Assembly (NCBI RefSeq): GCF_002556545.1 | Contig: NZ_CP022685.1 | Location: 6,426,001 to 6,490,000, forward strand | DNA: 64,000 bases | Direction of reading: 5' to 3' | Source: Streptomyces formicae | GTDB lineage: Bacteria > Actinomycetota > Actinomycetes > Streptomycetales > Streptomycetaceae | Shown here: positions 38,215 through 47,257 of the stretch, in pieces | How the letters are laid out: the number at the start of each line of letters is the position of its first letter | Numbering within the stretch: the first letter of the stretch is position 1 | Notes under the pieces: model-generated | What the model was told of the DNA's origin: nothing | Database searches by the model: none | What the model saw: the letters and a program-made list of their open reading frames with translations, nothing else | Made by a program: the position numbers and the translations under genes

Positions 38215-39600
38215 CTACGCCTGCTGCCACAGCGCGGGCGTGCTCGGCGGCTCCCAGCCCACCTGAGCCTGGTGCCCCTGGAGGCACCGGTAGGTCGACC
38301 CGCCGTAGGTGACGGTGTCACCCGCCGCGTACACCTTGCCGGAGGCCCACGTGCCGCCCGGCTCCGGCTCACCAGGACCGGGGTCCTCGCCGCCACCCGT
38401 CGTCTTCAGCGTCAAGCCGTACTGCTGGAGCAGCGGATTGATCGGCTGGTGGTACGTCGTGCCGCCGCTGGAGCAGTTGCCCGAGCCGCCCGACGTGACG
38501 CCCTGCGCCTGGCTCCCGGAGATGAAGGAGCCGCCCGAGTCGCCCGGCTCGGCGCAGACCGTCGTCCGCGTCACGCCGCTGATGGTGCCCTCGGGGTAGG
38601 TGACGCTGGTGTTGTGCTGCGAGACGGTGCCGCAGTGCCACCCCGTAGTGGAGCCGGAACGGCAGATCGACGCACCCACCGGGGACTGCGTGGAGCCCCC
38701 GACGCCGACCCGTTGCCCGCCCTGGCCCTTCACGTACGGGGTGGCGGTCCACTGGGAGTTGACGGCGACCCAGGCCATGTCCCTGCCGGGGAAGATGGAG
38801 GCTTGGAACGTGCCCTGGGCCACCTGGTTGTAACCGCTGGTCGCGGTGCCCGCGCGCCCGCAGTGGCCCGCCGTGGCGAAGCCCTGCTGGGTGCCCTTGG
38901 TGACGGGGAAGCCGATGGAGCACCGGCCGCCGCCCATGTAGTACGCCTCGCCGCCCACCAGGTCGTACAGCGGGCGGGGCCGTTCCTCGGTCCGCTCGAC
39001 GCGTACGAGCGAGGAGCCGACGCCCGCCGCGGCGACCAGGTCGTTGGCCGCCGAGGCGCGCACGGCGCGGATGACCACCGCGTTGGAGCGCACGTCGACG
39101 TACCAGACGGGCGCGTCACGCGTCGCTGTCTTCTTCGCCGCGCGGTCCAACCGGGCCTTGGCGGCGTCCAGTTGGGCCACGGAGTGGTCCACGACCCGGG
39201 CCTTCGCGCCGCGCGCCTCGATCGCGGGGACGTCGGCGGCGTCGGTGGTGGCGACGGTGAGCGTGGCCGAGGTGGCGCCGCCCACCCAGGCGCCCGCGAA
39301 GGTACGGCCGAGCGCGTCACGCAGGACGCCCGCGTCGGCGCCGGCCTCGGCCTCGTTGACCAAACGAGCCTTGGCCTGCGCCGACGTGAGGCCGAGATCG
39401 CGTTGCATCGCCTTCAGGACGCCGGGCGATGTCCTGGCGACGGATGCTGTCTCGGCAGGGGAAAGGGTCGTCGGGGAAGCGGGGGAGGACGGCTCGGCCT
39501 GGGCGGCCGCACTGCCGGGCAGCCCGGCCAGAACCAACGCACCGGCGGCGACGACGGCGGCGCAGGCGGCCGTGAAGCGTCTGTGGTGGGTGGGACGCAT
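38215..39600 (-). CDS. Secreted S1-family serine protease, streptogrisin C-like, with chitin-binding domain
   Basis: 461-residue extracellular chymotrypsin-fold protease. It has a signal peptide (ACAAVVAAGALVLAGLPGSAAA), an alpha-lytic-protease-type propeptide and a mature domain with triad residues His in TAGHCGRAG, Asp in GRDMAWVAV and Ser in AEPGDSGGSF. After a Gly/Pro linker a 45-residue CBM5/12-type chitin-binding module closes the protein (WASGKVYAAGDTVTYGGSTY...WEPPSTPALW). This combination is that of streptogrisin C. The ATG at 39600 follows GAGGAG; the longer open frame lacks a signal peptide at its front. The promoter region contains a strong inverted repeat. Confidence 0.94.
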   Translation of the reverse strand: MRPTHHRRFTAACAAVVAAGALVLAGLPGSAAAQAEPSSPASPTTLSPAETASVARTSPGVLKAMQRDLGLTSAQAKARLVNEAEAGADAGVLRDALGRTFAGAWVGGATSATLTVATTDAADVPAIEARGAKARVVDHSVAQLDAAKARLDRAAKKTATRDAPVWYVDVRSNAVVIRAVRASAANDLVAAAGVGSSLVRVERTEERPRPLYDLVGGEAYYMGGGRCSIGFPVTKGTQQGFATAGHCGRAGTATSGYNQVAQGTFQASIFPGRDMAWVAVNSQWTATPYVKGQGGQRVGVGGSTQSPVGASICRSGSTTGWHCGTVSQHNTSVTYPEGTISGVTRTTVCAEPGDSGGSFISGSQAQGVTSGGSGNCSSGGTTYHQPINPLLQQYGLTLKTTGGGEDPGPGEPEPGGTWASGKVYAAGDTVTYGGSTYRCLQGHQAQVGWEPPSTPALWQQA

Positions 39601-39977
39601 ATGCGGGGTCTCCTCGAAGAGCGCGGGGCGGGGAGGGGAGAGGGGGAGGGGAGGGGGAGGGGTGGAGGTGTAGCCCATACCGTAGAAGCGTCAACTGACG
39701 GGCAGTAGCTGTCAGTTGACCCCGGTGGTCGGCGTTATGCCTCGGGTTCGACTGTGGGGCGGGGCCGCGGGGGCCTGTGCGTACCCGCTATCGCCCCTTC
39801 AGGTTCGCGGGGGAACCGCGCACCCCCGGTGCCGCCGCGGTGGGGTCTTTTAGGGGCGCGGGGAACTGCGCGAAACCCCGTGTGCCGACACGCTGGACCC
39901 AGGCGTAGGCGCGACGCCGAGGGAGATCAGCCCCGTCACCGAGGACCGGAACCGCCGCACCTGCCACGGCACCCCCC
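39601..39977. other. 377-bp intergenic region with inverted repeat and interspersed repeat copy
   Basis: No gene supported. Near the protease there is a purine-rich G/A tract (39618-39668). The inverted repeat GTCAACTGAC (39690-39699) / GTCAGTTGAC (39711-39720) with an 11-base spacer lies about 90 bases before the start codon. Its minus-strand reading includes CTGACA as a possible -35. The 19-base repeat GGGGCGCGGGGAACTGCGC is at 39853-39871, identical to an arm of the glgP terminator. Confidence 0.65.
39690..39720 (-). promoter_or_regulatory. Inverted repeat in the streptogrisin-like protease promoter
   Basis: Perfect 10-bp arms GTCAACTGAC and GTCAGTTGAC separated by 11 bases. On the minus strand CTGACA is followed about 18 bases later by ACGCTTC, close to the CTGACA-N18-CACTCTTCCC pattern of the two M4 proteases but one base shorter. 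It is a candidate operator overlapping the promoter. Confidence 0.55.
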
Positions 39978-40925
39978 TCAAGCCCCCCGCGGCGCCGCCA
40001 GCCACGCCGTGTAACTCTCGCTCCGCGCCACCGCGTCCGCATGCGCCCCCCGCGCCTGCGCGAACACCACCGCCGCCGTGTCGTGCGCGGGAGCCGCCGG
40101 ATGCCAGCCGAGCAGATGCCGCCAGTAGAGGGGAGCGCCCGCGAGGGGGCGGGTCACCATGCCGGGCGTCGGCGGGAACGTCGCCCTGCACAGCCCCACC
40201 GCCCTGCCGACCTGCACCAGATGGACGCACGACGCGACGTCCGTCTCGTACACCCGCGACGGGGTGAAGCCCGCACGGGCGCACGCCGCGCTGAAGCAGT
40301 CCGCGAAGCACCCGTCACCCGGCACGTCCGTCCACGACTCGTCCGCGAGCAGCGCCAGGTCGATCTCCTGCCCGCCCGCCAGCGGATGCCCCGTCGGCAG
40401 CATGACGAAGACGGGGTCGCGGGCCACCTCGCGCCAGACGAGCAGCTCGCTCTCCGGCGGCGCGCTCGCCCCGCACGTGCCCACGAGCGCGAAGTCCAGG
40501 CGCCCGTCCGCCGTGCGCGCCGCGATCTCCCGCTCCGACCAGGTGGTGTGGGTCGTCACGGGCACCCCGGGGTGCGCGGCCGCGAGCCGGTCCACGAGCC
40601 CCCCGAAGAGCGGCCCGTGCGTACCGCCGAGCCGGAACCCCGCCCCGCCCTGCCAGGTCTGCGCGAACCGCTGCGCCTCCTCCCGCAGGCCGCTGACGGC
40701 GGGCAGCACGACCCGGGCCCTGGCCAGCACGAACTCACCGAGCGCGGTCGCCCGCACCCCGTGCCGTCCCCGTTCGAACAGCTCCCCGCCAAGGGCCCGC
40801 TCGATCCGTTTCAACTGCGCGCTCAGCGCGGGCTGGGCGAGCCCGAGCGCGGTGGCGGCCTTGGTCAGGCTGCCCGCGTCGGCGATCGCCCGGATCGTCT
40901 TCAGGTGCCGCAACTCCAGGTCCAT
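39978..40925 (-). CDS. LysR-family transcriptional regulator
   Basis: 315-residue LysR regulator. The N-terminal winged helix is typical (MDLELRHLKTIRAIADAGSL, then AQPALSAQLKRIERALGGELF). The substrate-binding domain runs from about residue 90; the pattern HPLAGGQEIDLALLADESW is usual for the family. The Cys-rich stretch DGCFADCFSAACARAGF is a possible redox or ligand element. The ATG at 40925 is the family-typical start, although no strong ribosome site precedes it. It lies 59 bases downstream of glgX in the same direction, so the two may be cotranscribed. No divergent target gene is present. Confidence 0.92.
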   Translation of the reverse strand: MDLELRHLKTIRAIADAGSLTKAATALGLAQPALSAQLKRIERALGGELFERGRHGVRATALGEFVLARARVVLPAVSGLREEAQRFAQTWQGGAGFRLGGTHGPLFGGLVDRLAAAHPGVPVTTHTTWSEREIAARTADGRLDFALVGTCGASAPPESELLVWREVARDPVFVMLPTGHPLAGGQEIDLALLADESWTDVPGDGCFADCFSAACARAGFTPSRVYETDVASCVHLVQVGRAVGLCRATFPPTPGMVTRPLAGAPLYWRHLLGWHPAAPAHDTAAVVFAQARGAHADAVARSESYTAWLAAPRGA

Positions 40926-40984
40926 ACCGTGAGCTTGAGGTGCCACGGGTACCGGGGCAAGACTCTGGTACGGACCAGCGCCGA

Positions 40985-43282
40985 TCAGCCGCTGCCGACC
41001 CGCAGCAGCAGCACCGCACGCCCCGGCACCGTCACCGCGCCGCCCGCGCGGTGCACCGTGCCCGGCGCCGCGCCCTGGTCCTCGGCCGAGGTGTCCACGA
41101 CCACCTCGTACGCGTCCGCCCACGGCGGTCCCGGCAGTACGAAGCTCGCGGGCCGGTCCGCCGCGTGCAGGATCGCCAGGAAACTGTCGTCGACGACCGG
41201 CGCCCCGCGCGCGTCACGCCCCGGGATGTCGCGCCCGGAGAGGTACATGCCGAGCGTCGCCGCGGGCGCGTACCAGTCGCTCTCCGTCATCTCCGTGCCG
41301 CGCGTCGTGAACCACGCCAGGTCCCGCAGCCCGTCGGCCGAATGGGCCCGCCCGGAGAAGAACGCGCGGCGGCGCAGCACCGGATGCCGGTGCCGCAGCC
41401 CGATGAGCCGGGACGTCAGCGCGAAGAGGTCGCGCCAGCCCGGCTCGTCGCGCAGCGTCCAGTCGACCCAGCTGGTCTCGTTGTCCTGGCAGTACGCGTT
41501 GTTGGAGCCGCCCTGGGTGCGGCCCATCTCGTCGCCCGCGACCAGCATCGGAACGCCGGTGGACAGGAGCAGCGTCGTCACCAGGTTGCGCAGCTGCCGG
41601 CGGCGCAGTGCCGTGATCCGTTCGTCGTCCGTCTCGCCCTCGGTGCCGCAGTTCCAGGAGCGGTTGTCGTCGGACCCGTCCCGATTGCCCTCCCCGTTCG
41701 CCTCGTTGTGCTTGCGCTCGTACGACACCAGGTCCCGCAGCGTGAAACCGTCGTGCGCGGTCACGAAGTTGACCGACGCGTACGGCCTGCGCCCGCCCCA
41801 CGCGTACAGGTCGCTCGACCCGGAGAGCCGGTAGCCGAGGTCCCGGACATCCGGCAGCGCGCCCCGCCAGAAGTCCCGCACCGCGTTGCGGTAGCGGTCG
41901 TTCCATTCCGTCCACAGCGGGGGGAAGGAGCCCACCTGATAGCCCCCCGAGCCCACGTCCCACGGCTCGGCGATCAGCTTCACGCGCCGCAGGACCGGGT
42001 CCTGCGCGATTACCGCGAGGAACGGCGACAGCATGTCGACGTCGTGGAAGGAGCGCGCGAGCGCCGCCGCCAGGTCGAAGCGGAAGCCGTCCACGCCCAT
42101 CTCGCTCACCCAGTACCGCAGCGAGTCCGTGATCAGCCGCAGGACGTGCGGCTGGACGACCTGGAGGGTGTTGCCGCACCCGGTGTAATCGGCGTACCGC
42201 CGCGCGTCGTTCGACTGGAGCCGGTAGTAGCCGCGGTTGTCGATGCCCTTCAGGGAGAGCATCGGGCCGAGCTCCCCGGCCTCGGCCGTGTGGTTGTAGA
42301 CCACGTCGAGGATGACCTCGATGCCCGCCTCGTGCAGCGCCCGCACCATCCGCCGGAACTCGCCGACCTGCTGACCCCGCGTCCCCGACGCCGCGTACGC
42401 CGCGTGCGGGGCGAAGTAGCCGATGGAGTTGTAGCCCCAGTAGTTGCGCAGGCCCCTGCGCAGCAGATGGTCCTCGTGCGCGAACTGGTGCACGGGCAGC
42501 AGCTCGACCGCCGTCACCCCCAGCGCCTTGAGGTGTTCGAGGGCCGCGGGATGCGCCAACCCGGCGTACGTACCGCGCAGTTCGGCCGGAATCCCGGGAT
42601 GCCGCTCGGTGAAGCCGCGTACGTGCAGTTCGTAGATGACCGAGTCCGCCCACGGCGTCTTGGGCCGCCGGTCGTCGGTCCACTCGTCGTCCGGCGCGTC
42701 GTCGTGCACGACCACGCCCTTGGGCACGTACGGCGCGGAGTCCCTGTCGTCGCGCACGGTGTCCGCCACGTGCTGCTGGGGCCAGTCGCGCACATGCCCG
42801 TACACCTCGGGCGGCAGCACGCCGTAGTCGTTCCCCGCACCGGCGTCGACCGCCCGTGCGTACGGATCGAGGAGCAGCTTCGCCGGGTTCCAGCGGGCAC
42901 CCGTCCACGGGTCCCAGCGGCCGTGCACGCGGTACCCGTACCGCTGGCCGGGCCGCACGTCCGGCACGAAGCCGTGCCAGATCTCGTGCGTCAGCTCCGT
43001 CAGGGAGTGCCGCGCCTCGGCCCCCTCCTCGTCGAACAGGCACAGTTCGACCGCTTCCGCACCGCCCGCCCACAGCGCGAAGTTGGTGCCCGCGACCCCC
43101 TCGGGCCCGATCCTGAAGCGGGCGCCCAACGGCGTCGGCGTCCCCGGCCACACGGGCCGCGTGAGCACCGGACGCACCGTGGCGCGCGTACTTCCGTTCA
43201 GGGCGGCGGCGGGCCGCTCGGGCGTGATCCGCCCCCTCGCCCGCGCCTCCTGCACTGTCCCTTGCTCGGGTGCGCTCGACAC
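40985..43282 (-). CDS. glgX: Glycogen debranching enzyme (isoamylase type)
   Basis: 765-residue GH13_11 enzyme hydrolysing alpha-1,6 branches left after GlgP action. The CBM48-type N-terminal domain (PLGARFRIGPEGVAGTNFAL) precedes the barrel. Catalytic residues are the Asp in VDGFRFDLAAALA (about 402), the Glu in LIAEPWDVG (about 439) and the Asp in VTAHDGFTLRDL (about 511). The diagnostic NEANGEGNRDGSDDNRSWNCG block of GlgX is intact. The GTG at 43282 follows GGGAGG. With glgP, glgE and glgB in the same window, it completes the alpha-glucan cycle. Confidence 0.96.
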   Translation of the reverse strand: MSSAPEQGTVQEARARGRITPERPAAALNGSTRATVRPVLTRPVWPGTPTPLGARFRIGPEGVAGTNFALWAGGAEAVELCLFDEEGAEARHSLTELTHEIWHGFVPDVRPGQRYGYRVHGRWDPWTGARWNPAKLLLDPYARAVDAGAGNDYGVLPPEVYGHVRDWPQQHVADTVRDDRDSAPYVPKGVVVHDDAPDDEWTDDRRPKTPWADSVIYELHVRGFTERHPGIPAELRGTYAGLAHPAALEHLKALGVTAVELLPVHQFAHEDHLLRRGLRNYWGYNSIGYFAPHAAYAASGTRGQQVGEFRRMVRALHEAGIEVILDVVYNHTAEAGELGPMLSLKGIDNRGYYRLQSNDARRYADYTGCGNTLQVVQPHVLRLITDSLRYWVSEMGVDGFRFDLAAALARSFHDVDMLSPFLAVIAQDPVLRRVKLIAEPWDVGSGGYQVGSFPPLWTEWNDRYRNAVRDFWRGALPDVRDLGYRLSGSSDLYAWGGRRPYASVNFVTAHDGFTLRDLVSYERKHNEANGEGNRDGSDDNRSWNCGTEGETDDERITALRRRQLRNLVTTLLLSTGVPMLVAGDEMGRTQGGSNNAYCQDNETSWVDWTLRDEPGWRDLFALTSRLIGLRHRHPVLRRRAFFSGRAHSADGLRDLAWFTTRGTEMTESDWYAPAATLGMYLSGRDIPGRDARGAPVVDDSFLAILHAADRPASFVLPGPPWADAYEVVVDTSAEDQGAAPGTVHRAGGAVTVPGRAVLLLRVGSG

Positions 43283-43436
43283 CTGTCAGCCTCCCGCGGC
43301 TCGGTGGGTCGACGCGCGAAGAAGGGCGAGCGGCGTCCCGGCCGCGGCTCCCCGTACGTCGTCCTCCTCACTGTTCTGCCCACCGCGTGCGTCGCACTCA
43401 CGTTTCCCCAGCAGGGGGACGGTCGTTGGGACCCAC

Positions 43437-44648
43437 GTGAGACAGGTTGCGAGGCGCGCACGGCGCGCAGGGGCCGCACTGGCCGCCGTATTGACATGGG
43501 CAGGTCTGATGGCCGGGGCCGCGGGCTGCTCCGCCGGTGGGATCGACGGAGTTCTCGGGAAATCGCGCTCGCCGGCCGACGCGATCCGGGTGTCGCCCGA
43601 CGACGACATGAAGGGAGTCAAGGCCGACGAACGGATCGAGGTGAAGGTCCCCGACGGCCGCCTCGAGTCGGTGAAGGTCGTCCGGACGCAGGACGCGCAG
43701 GAGTTCGACGTCCCGGGGCGGATCGACGAGGACGGCATGAGCTGGCGGCCCGTCGACGAGGGTCCCCTCGCGCTCGCCGCCAGGTACAAGGTCGACGCGG
43801 TCGCCCTGGACGGCCACGGCCGCCGCTCGGCCCGGCACACCACGTTCACGACGTACGTCCCCGACGAGCGCTTCATCGGATACGTGACGCCGGAGAACCG
43901 CGCCACCGTCGGCACCGGCATGATCGTCTCCCTGGAGTTCAACCGGGAGATCGAGAACCGCGACGCCGTCCAGCGCGCCATCCACGTCACCGCGCACCCC
44001 GCCGTCGACATCGAGCCGCACTGGTTCGGCAAGACGCGCGTGGACTTCCGCCCGGAGAAGTACTGGAAGCCGGGCACGAAGGTCACCGTCGGCCTGCGCC
44101 TGCGTGACGTGCAGGCCGCGCGCGGGGTCTACGGCCTCCAGGACAAGAGCTTCTCCTTCACCGTGGGCCGCAGCCAGGAGTCCCTGGTCGACGCGGCCGA
44201 ACACACCATGGAGGTGCGCCGCGACGGCGAGCTGATCTCCACCGTGCCGATCACCGCGGGCGCCCCCAAGACCACCACGTACAACGGGAAGATGGTGGTC
44301 ACCGAGATGCTGGAGGTGACCCGGATGAACAGCCGCACGGTCGGCTTCGGCGGGGAGTACGACATCCCCGACGTGCCGCACGCGATGCGCCTGACGACCT
44401 CCGGCACCTTCCTGCACGGCAACTACTGGTCCCCGGACGCTCCTGGCAACACGAATGTCAGCCACGGCTGTGTGGGTCTGCGCGATGTGAAGGGCGGCAG
44501 TTCACGGACGCCCGCGGGCTGGTTCTTCGACCGGAGCCTCATCGGGGACGTCGTCGAAGTCGTGAACAGCAATGACAAGAAAGTGGCTCCGGACAACGGC
44601 CTCGGCGGCTGGAACATGGGATGGAAGGAGTGGCAGCGCGACAGCTGA
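43437..44648 (+). CDS. Lipoprotein L,D-transpeptidase (YkuD), copy 1
   Basis: 403-residue cell-wall enzyme expected to form 3-3 peptide cross-links. A lipoprotein signal with lipobox (LMAGAAGCSAGG) is followed by two Ig-like domains (about residues 45-250) and a YkuD domain. Its catalytic block is HGNYWSPDAPGNTNVSHGCVGL, with Cys nucleophile and both His. The C-terminus ends LGGWNMGWKEWQRDS, as in mycobacterial-type Ldts. The GTG at 43437 is chosen because a basic N-terminus and signal helix follow; the open frame extends upstream without a better start. A paralogue follows 220 bases later. Confidence 0.95.
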   Translation: MRQVARRARRAGAALAAVLTWAGLMAGAAGCSAGGIDGVLGKSRSPADAIRVSPDDDMKGVKADERIEVKVPDGRLESVKVVRTQDAQEFDVPGRIDEDGMSWRPVDEGPLALAARYKVDAVALDGHGRRSARHTTFTTYVPDERFIGYVTPENRATVGTGMIVSLEFNREIENRDAVQRAIHVTAHPAVDIEPHWFGKTRVDFRPEKYWKPGTKVTVGLRLRDVQAARGVYGLQDKSFSFTVGRSQESLVDAAEHTMEVRRDGELISTVPITAGAPKTTTYNGKMVVTEMLEVTRMNSRTVGFGGEYDIPDVPHAMRLTTSGTFLHGNYWSPDAPGNTNVSHGCVGLRDVKGGSSRTPAGWFFDRSLIGDVVEVVNSNDKKVAPDNGLGGWNMGWKEWQRDS

Positions 44649-44868
44649 CCGCCGGCCCACCAGCAGGTGATCGCGGGGTGACCGGCGGTCGACCGGCAGG
44701 TGATCTTGGTCTGCCCGCACCTCGCGCCCAGTTGGAACGGAACGGTGACATTGGCGGGGAGTCATCGCCGTGGGGCGTGTGGTTATCTAACGCTTGCGCG
44801 TGTCTGAAACGCGCGGGGTGCACTGGGGTGCGGGCCTGTGACCAGGCCGTGCGAGGGGAGACAAGATC

Positions 44869-46110
44869 GTGAACGGGCGACCGATATCGGGGGCTTCGTC
44901 GGATACGCGTGGGCGCGTACGGCGGAGGGGCGCCAGGTGCCTCACGGCAGCGGTTTCGGGGGCGACGCTGCTTCTCGTCGCGGCCTGCGGCGGGGGAGGC
45001 GGCTCGGACAAGGGCGGCGAGGGCAAGGGCGGCTCCGACAAGAACGCCGCGTCGGCGGCCGTCGTGACGATAGCGCCGAAGGACGGCGCGAAGTCGGTCG
45101 CCACCGACGGCGCCCTCAAGATAGGCGCGGAGAAGGGCAAGCTCTCCGAGGTCAAGGTCGAGGACGGCAAGGGCAACCCCGTCCCCGGCAAGATCACGTC
45201 GGGCGGCGCGAGCTGGACGCCCGCCCACCACCTCGCGGCGGCCACCACCTACAAGGTGCACGCCGTGGCGAAGGACTCCGAAGGACGCGCGTCCGCCAAG
45301 GACACCGCCTTCACGACGCTGACCCCGAAGAACACCTTCATCGGCCAGTTCAACCCGGAGGACGGCTCCGAGGTCGGCGTCGGCATGCCGTTCTCGGTCC
45401 GCTTCACCCGGGGCATCACCGACCCGGAGGCCGTCGAGAAGGCCATCGACATCAAGACCGAACCTTCGGTGCCCGTCGAGGGCCACTGGTTCGGCAACGA
45501 CCGCCTGGACTTCCGCCCCGAGAAGTACTGGGCGGCCGGTACGAAGGTGACCGTCAAGCTCAACCTCGACGGCGTCGAGGGCCGCCCGGGCGTCTACGGC
45601 AAGCAGGCCAAGACCCTGAAGTTCACCATCGGCCGCAGCCAGGTCTCCACCGTCGACGCCAAGACGCACCAGATGAAGGTCGTGCGCGACGGCAAGCAGA
45701 TCAAGAAGATCCCGATCACCGCGGGCGCCCCGGGCACGACGACGTACAACGGCGAGATGGTCATCAGCGAGAAGCTCCAGGTGACCCGGATGAACGGCGA
45801 CACCGTCGGCTTCGGCGGCGAGTACGACATCAAGGACGTCCCGCACGCCATGCGCCTGTCCACCTCCGGCACGTTCATCCACGGCAACTACTGGTCGGGC
45901 GGCGCCTTCGGCAACACCAACGCCAGCCACGGCTGCATAGGTCTGAGCGACGTGCGCGGCGGCTACAGCAAGAAGACGCCCGCGGGCTGGTTCTTCAGCA
46001 ACTCGATGATCGGCGACCTCGTCGTCGTGAAGAACTCCGCCGACAAGAAGATCCAGCCGGACAACGGCTACAACGGCTGGAACATGTCGTGGGAGAAGTG
46101 GAAGGCGTAA
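44869..46110 (+). CDS. Lipoprotein L,D-transpeptidase (YkuD), copy 2
   Basis: 413-residue paralogue of the preceding gene. Its lipobox is LLVAACGGG, followed by a Gly/Ser/Lys linker, two Ig-like domains (DTAFTTLTPKNTFIGQF between them) and a YkuD domain with HGNYWSGGAFGNTNASHGCIGL. The shared block HWFG-DRLDFRPEKYW-AGTKVTV shows recent common ancestry with copy 1. GTG 44869 has GAGGGGAGA upstream. The gap between the two copies holds a 9-bp inverted repeat (44647-44655 / 44682-44690) and a repeated GCAGGTGATC, so copy 2 probably has its own promoter. Confidence 0.95.
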   Translation: MNGRPISGASSDTRGRVRRRGARCLTAAVSGATLLLVAACGGGGGSDKGGEGKGGSDKNAASAAVVTIAPKDGAKSVATDGALKIGAEKGKLSEVKVEDGKGNPVPGKITSGGASWTPAHHLAAATTYKVHAVAKDSEGRASAKDTAFTTLTPKNTFIGQFNPEDGSEVGVGMPFSVRFTRGITDPEAVEKAIDIKTEPSVPVEGHWFGNDRLDFRPEKYWAAGTKVTVKLNLDGVEGRPGVYGKQAKTLKFTIGRSQVSTVDAKTHQMKVVRDGKQIKKIPITAGAPGTTTYNGEMVISEKLQVTRMNGDTVGFGGEYDIKDVPHAMRLSTSGTFIHGNYWSGGAFGNTNASHGCIGLSDVRGGYSKKTPAGWFFSNSMIGDLVVVKNSADKKIQPDNGYNGWNMSWEKWKA

Positions 46111-46129
46111 CGACCACCACCGCTTGACC

Positions 46130-46168
46130 CGGGACCCGGCGCACTGTGACCAAGTGCACCGGGTCCCG
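46130..46168 (+). terminator. Hairpin terminator after the second L,D-transpeptidase
   Basis: CGGGACCCGG (46130-46139) pairs perfectly with 46159-46168; inner GCAC/GTGC bases can extend the stem. It is 20 bases after the stop and 28 bases before the enoyl-CoA hydratase gene. Confidence 0.8.
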
Positions 46169-46196
46169 GCGCGTTAGCCCCCGTTAACCTGCTGCC

Positions 46197-46964
46197 ATGA
46201 CCGCAACCCTCGAAGTCACCGACGGCGTCGGCGTGATCCGCCTCGACCGCCCGCCCATGAACGCCCTGGACATCGCCACCCAGGACCGCATCAAGGAACT
46301 CGCCGAGGAGGCCGCGCGCCGCGACGACGTGCGCGCCGTGGTGATCCACGGCGGCGAGAAGGTGTTCGCCGCGGGCGCGGACATCAAGGAGATGCAGGAC
46401 ATGGACCACGCGGCGATGGTCGCGCGCTCCGGGGCCCTGCAGGAGTCCTTCACCGCCGTCGCCCGCATCCCCAAGCCCGTCGTCGCCGCCGTCAACGGCT
46501 ATGCCCTGGGCGGCGGTTGCGAGCTCGCGCTCTGCGCGGACTTCCGCGTCGCCGCGGACAACGCCAAGCTCGGCCAGCCCGAGATCCTGCTCGGCGTCAT
46601 CCCCGGCGCGGGCGGCACCCAGCGCCTGGCCCGCCTGGTCGGCCCCTCCAAGGCGAAGGACCTGATCTTCACGGGCCGCCACGTGAAGGCCGAGGAGGCG
46701 CTCGCCATCGGCCTGGTGGACCGTGTCGTACCGGCCGCCGAGGTGTACGAGCAGGCGTACGCCTGGGCCGCGCGCCTCGCCAAGGGGCCCGCCATCGCGC
46801 TGCGCGCCGCCAAGGAGTCCATCGACGCGGGCCTCCAGACGGACATCGACACGGGCCTCGCCATCGAGCGCACCTGGTTCGCCGCTCTGTTCGCGACCGA
46901 GGACCGCGAGCGGGGCATGCGGAGCTTCGTCGAGGAGGGGCCCGGCAAGGCCAAGTTCCTCTGA
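46197..46964 (+). CDS. Enoyl-CoA hydratase/isomerase family protein
   Basis: 255-residue crotonase-fold protein. The oxyanion-hole blocks are FAAGADIKEM and NGYALGGGCELAL. Both catalytic glutamates of hydratases are present: one in GGGCELALCADF and one in GQPEILLGVIPGAGGTQRL. It should hydrate trans-2-enoyl-CoA in fatty-acid or amino-acid degradation; the exact chain preference is unknown. It is a single-gene unit between two hairpins. Confidence 0.92.
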   Translation: MTATLEVTDGVGVIRLDRPPMNALDIATQDRIKELAEEAARRDDVRAVVIHGGEKVFAAGADIKEMQDMDHAAMVARSGALQESFTAVARIPKPVVAAVNGYALGGGCELALCADFRVAADNAKLGQPEILLGVIPGAGGTQRLARLVGPSKAKDLIFTGRHVKAEEALAIGLVDRVVPAAEVYEQAYAWAARLAKGPAIALRAAKESIDAGLQTDIDTGLAIERTWFAALFATEDRERGMRSFVEEGPGKAKFL

Positions 46965-47257
46965 GGCCCGCCGGGGAGCGCCGAACTGCCCCCGGAGCTA
47001 CCCCAGTTGGGTCGTGTCAGTCCGCACGTCCCCCGAAGGAGCGGTTTATGGCCGACTTAACGGAACCTTAAGCCCACCCTGCTCGGGGCACTCGGTGATC
47101 ACCCGTAAGCGAGAAGTCATCGCAGGTCAGGGCCGCTTCCGGCGGCCCGTTCTGCCAGTGGCATATGCCTACCCGACCCCCCGGAATGGTTGGTTCCGGG
47201 GGGCCTATTACGCCGGAACGGCCCCGGAGAGCGCTCTGGGCGGCCATGATGGGGGGC
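46965..47257. promoter_or_regulatory. Leader region before the RsbW-like gene: micro-ORF and hairpin
   Basis: A 7-codon frame at 47048-47071 (MADLTEP) has the strong ribosome site GAAGGAG and contains a TTA codon, rare in Streptomyces. Around it CTTAA-N7-TTAAG forms a small inverted repeat. A perfect 10-bp hairpin CCCCCCGGAA (47177-47186) / 47194-47203 with a 7-base loop follows, either ending the upstream gene or attenuating the next one. Confidence 0.5.

Noticed and set aside
40940..44107. 1055-codon plus-strand open frame across glgX
   Set aside because: Antisense shadow; glgX is complete on the minus strand and the frame also runs out of phase into the L,D-transpeptidase gene.
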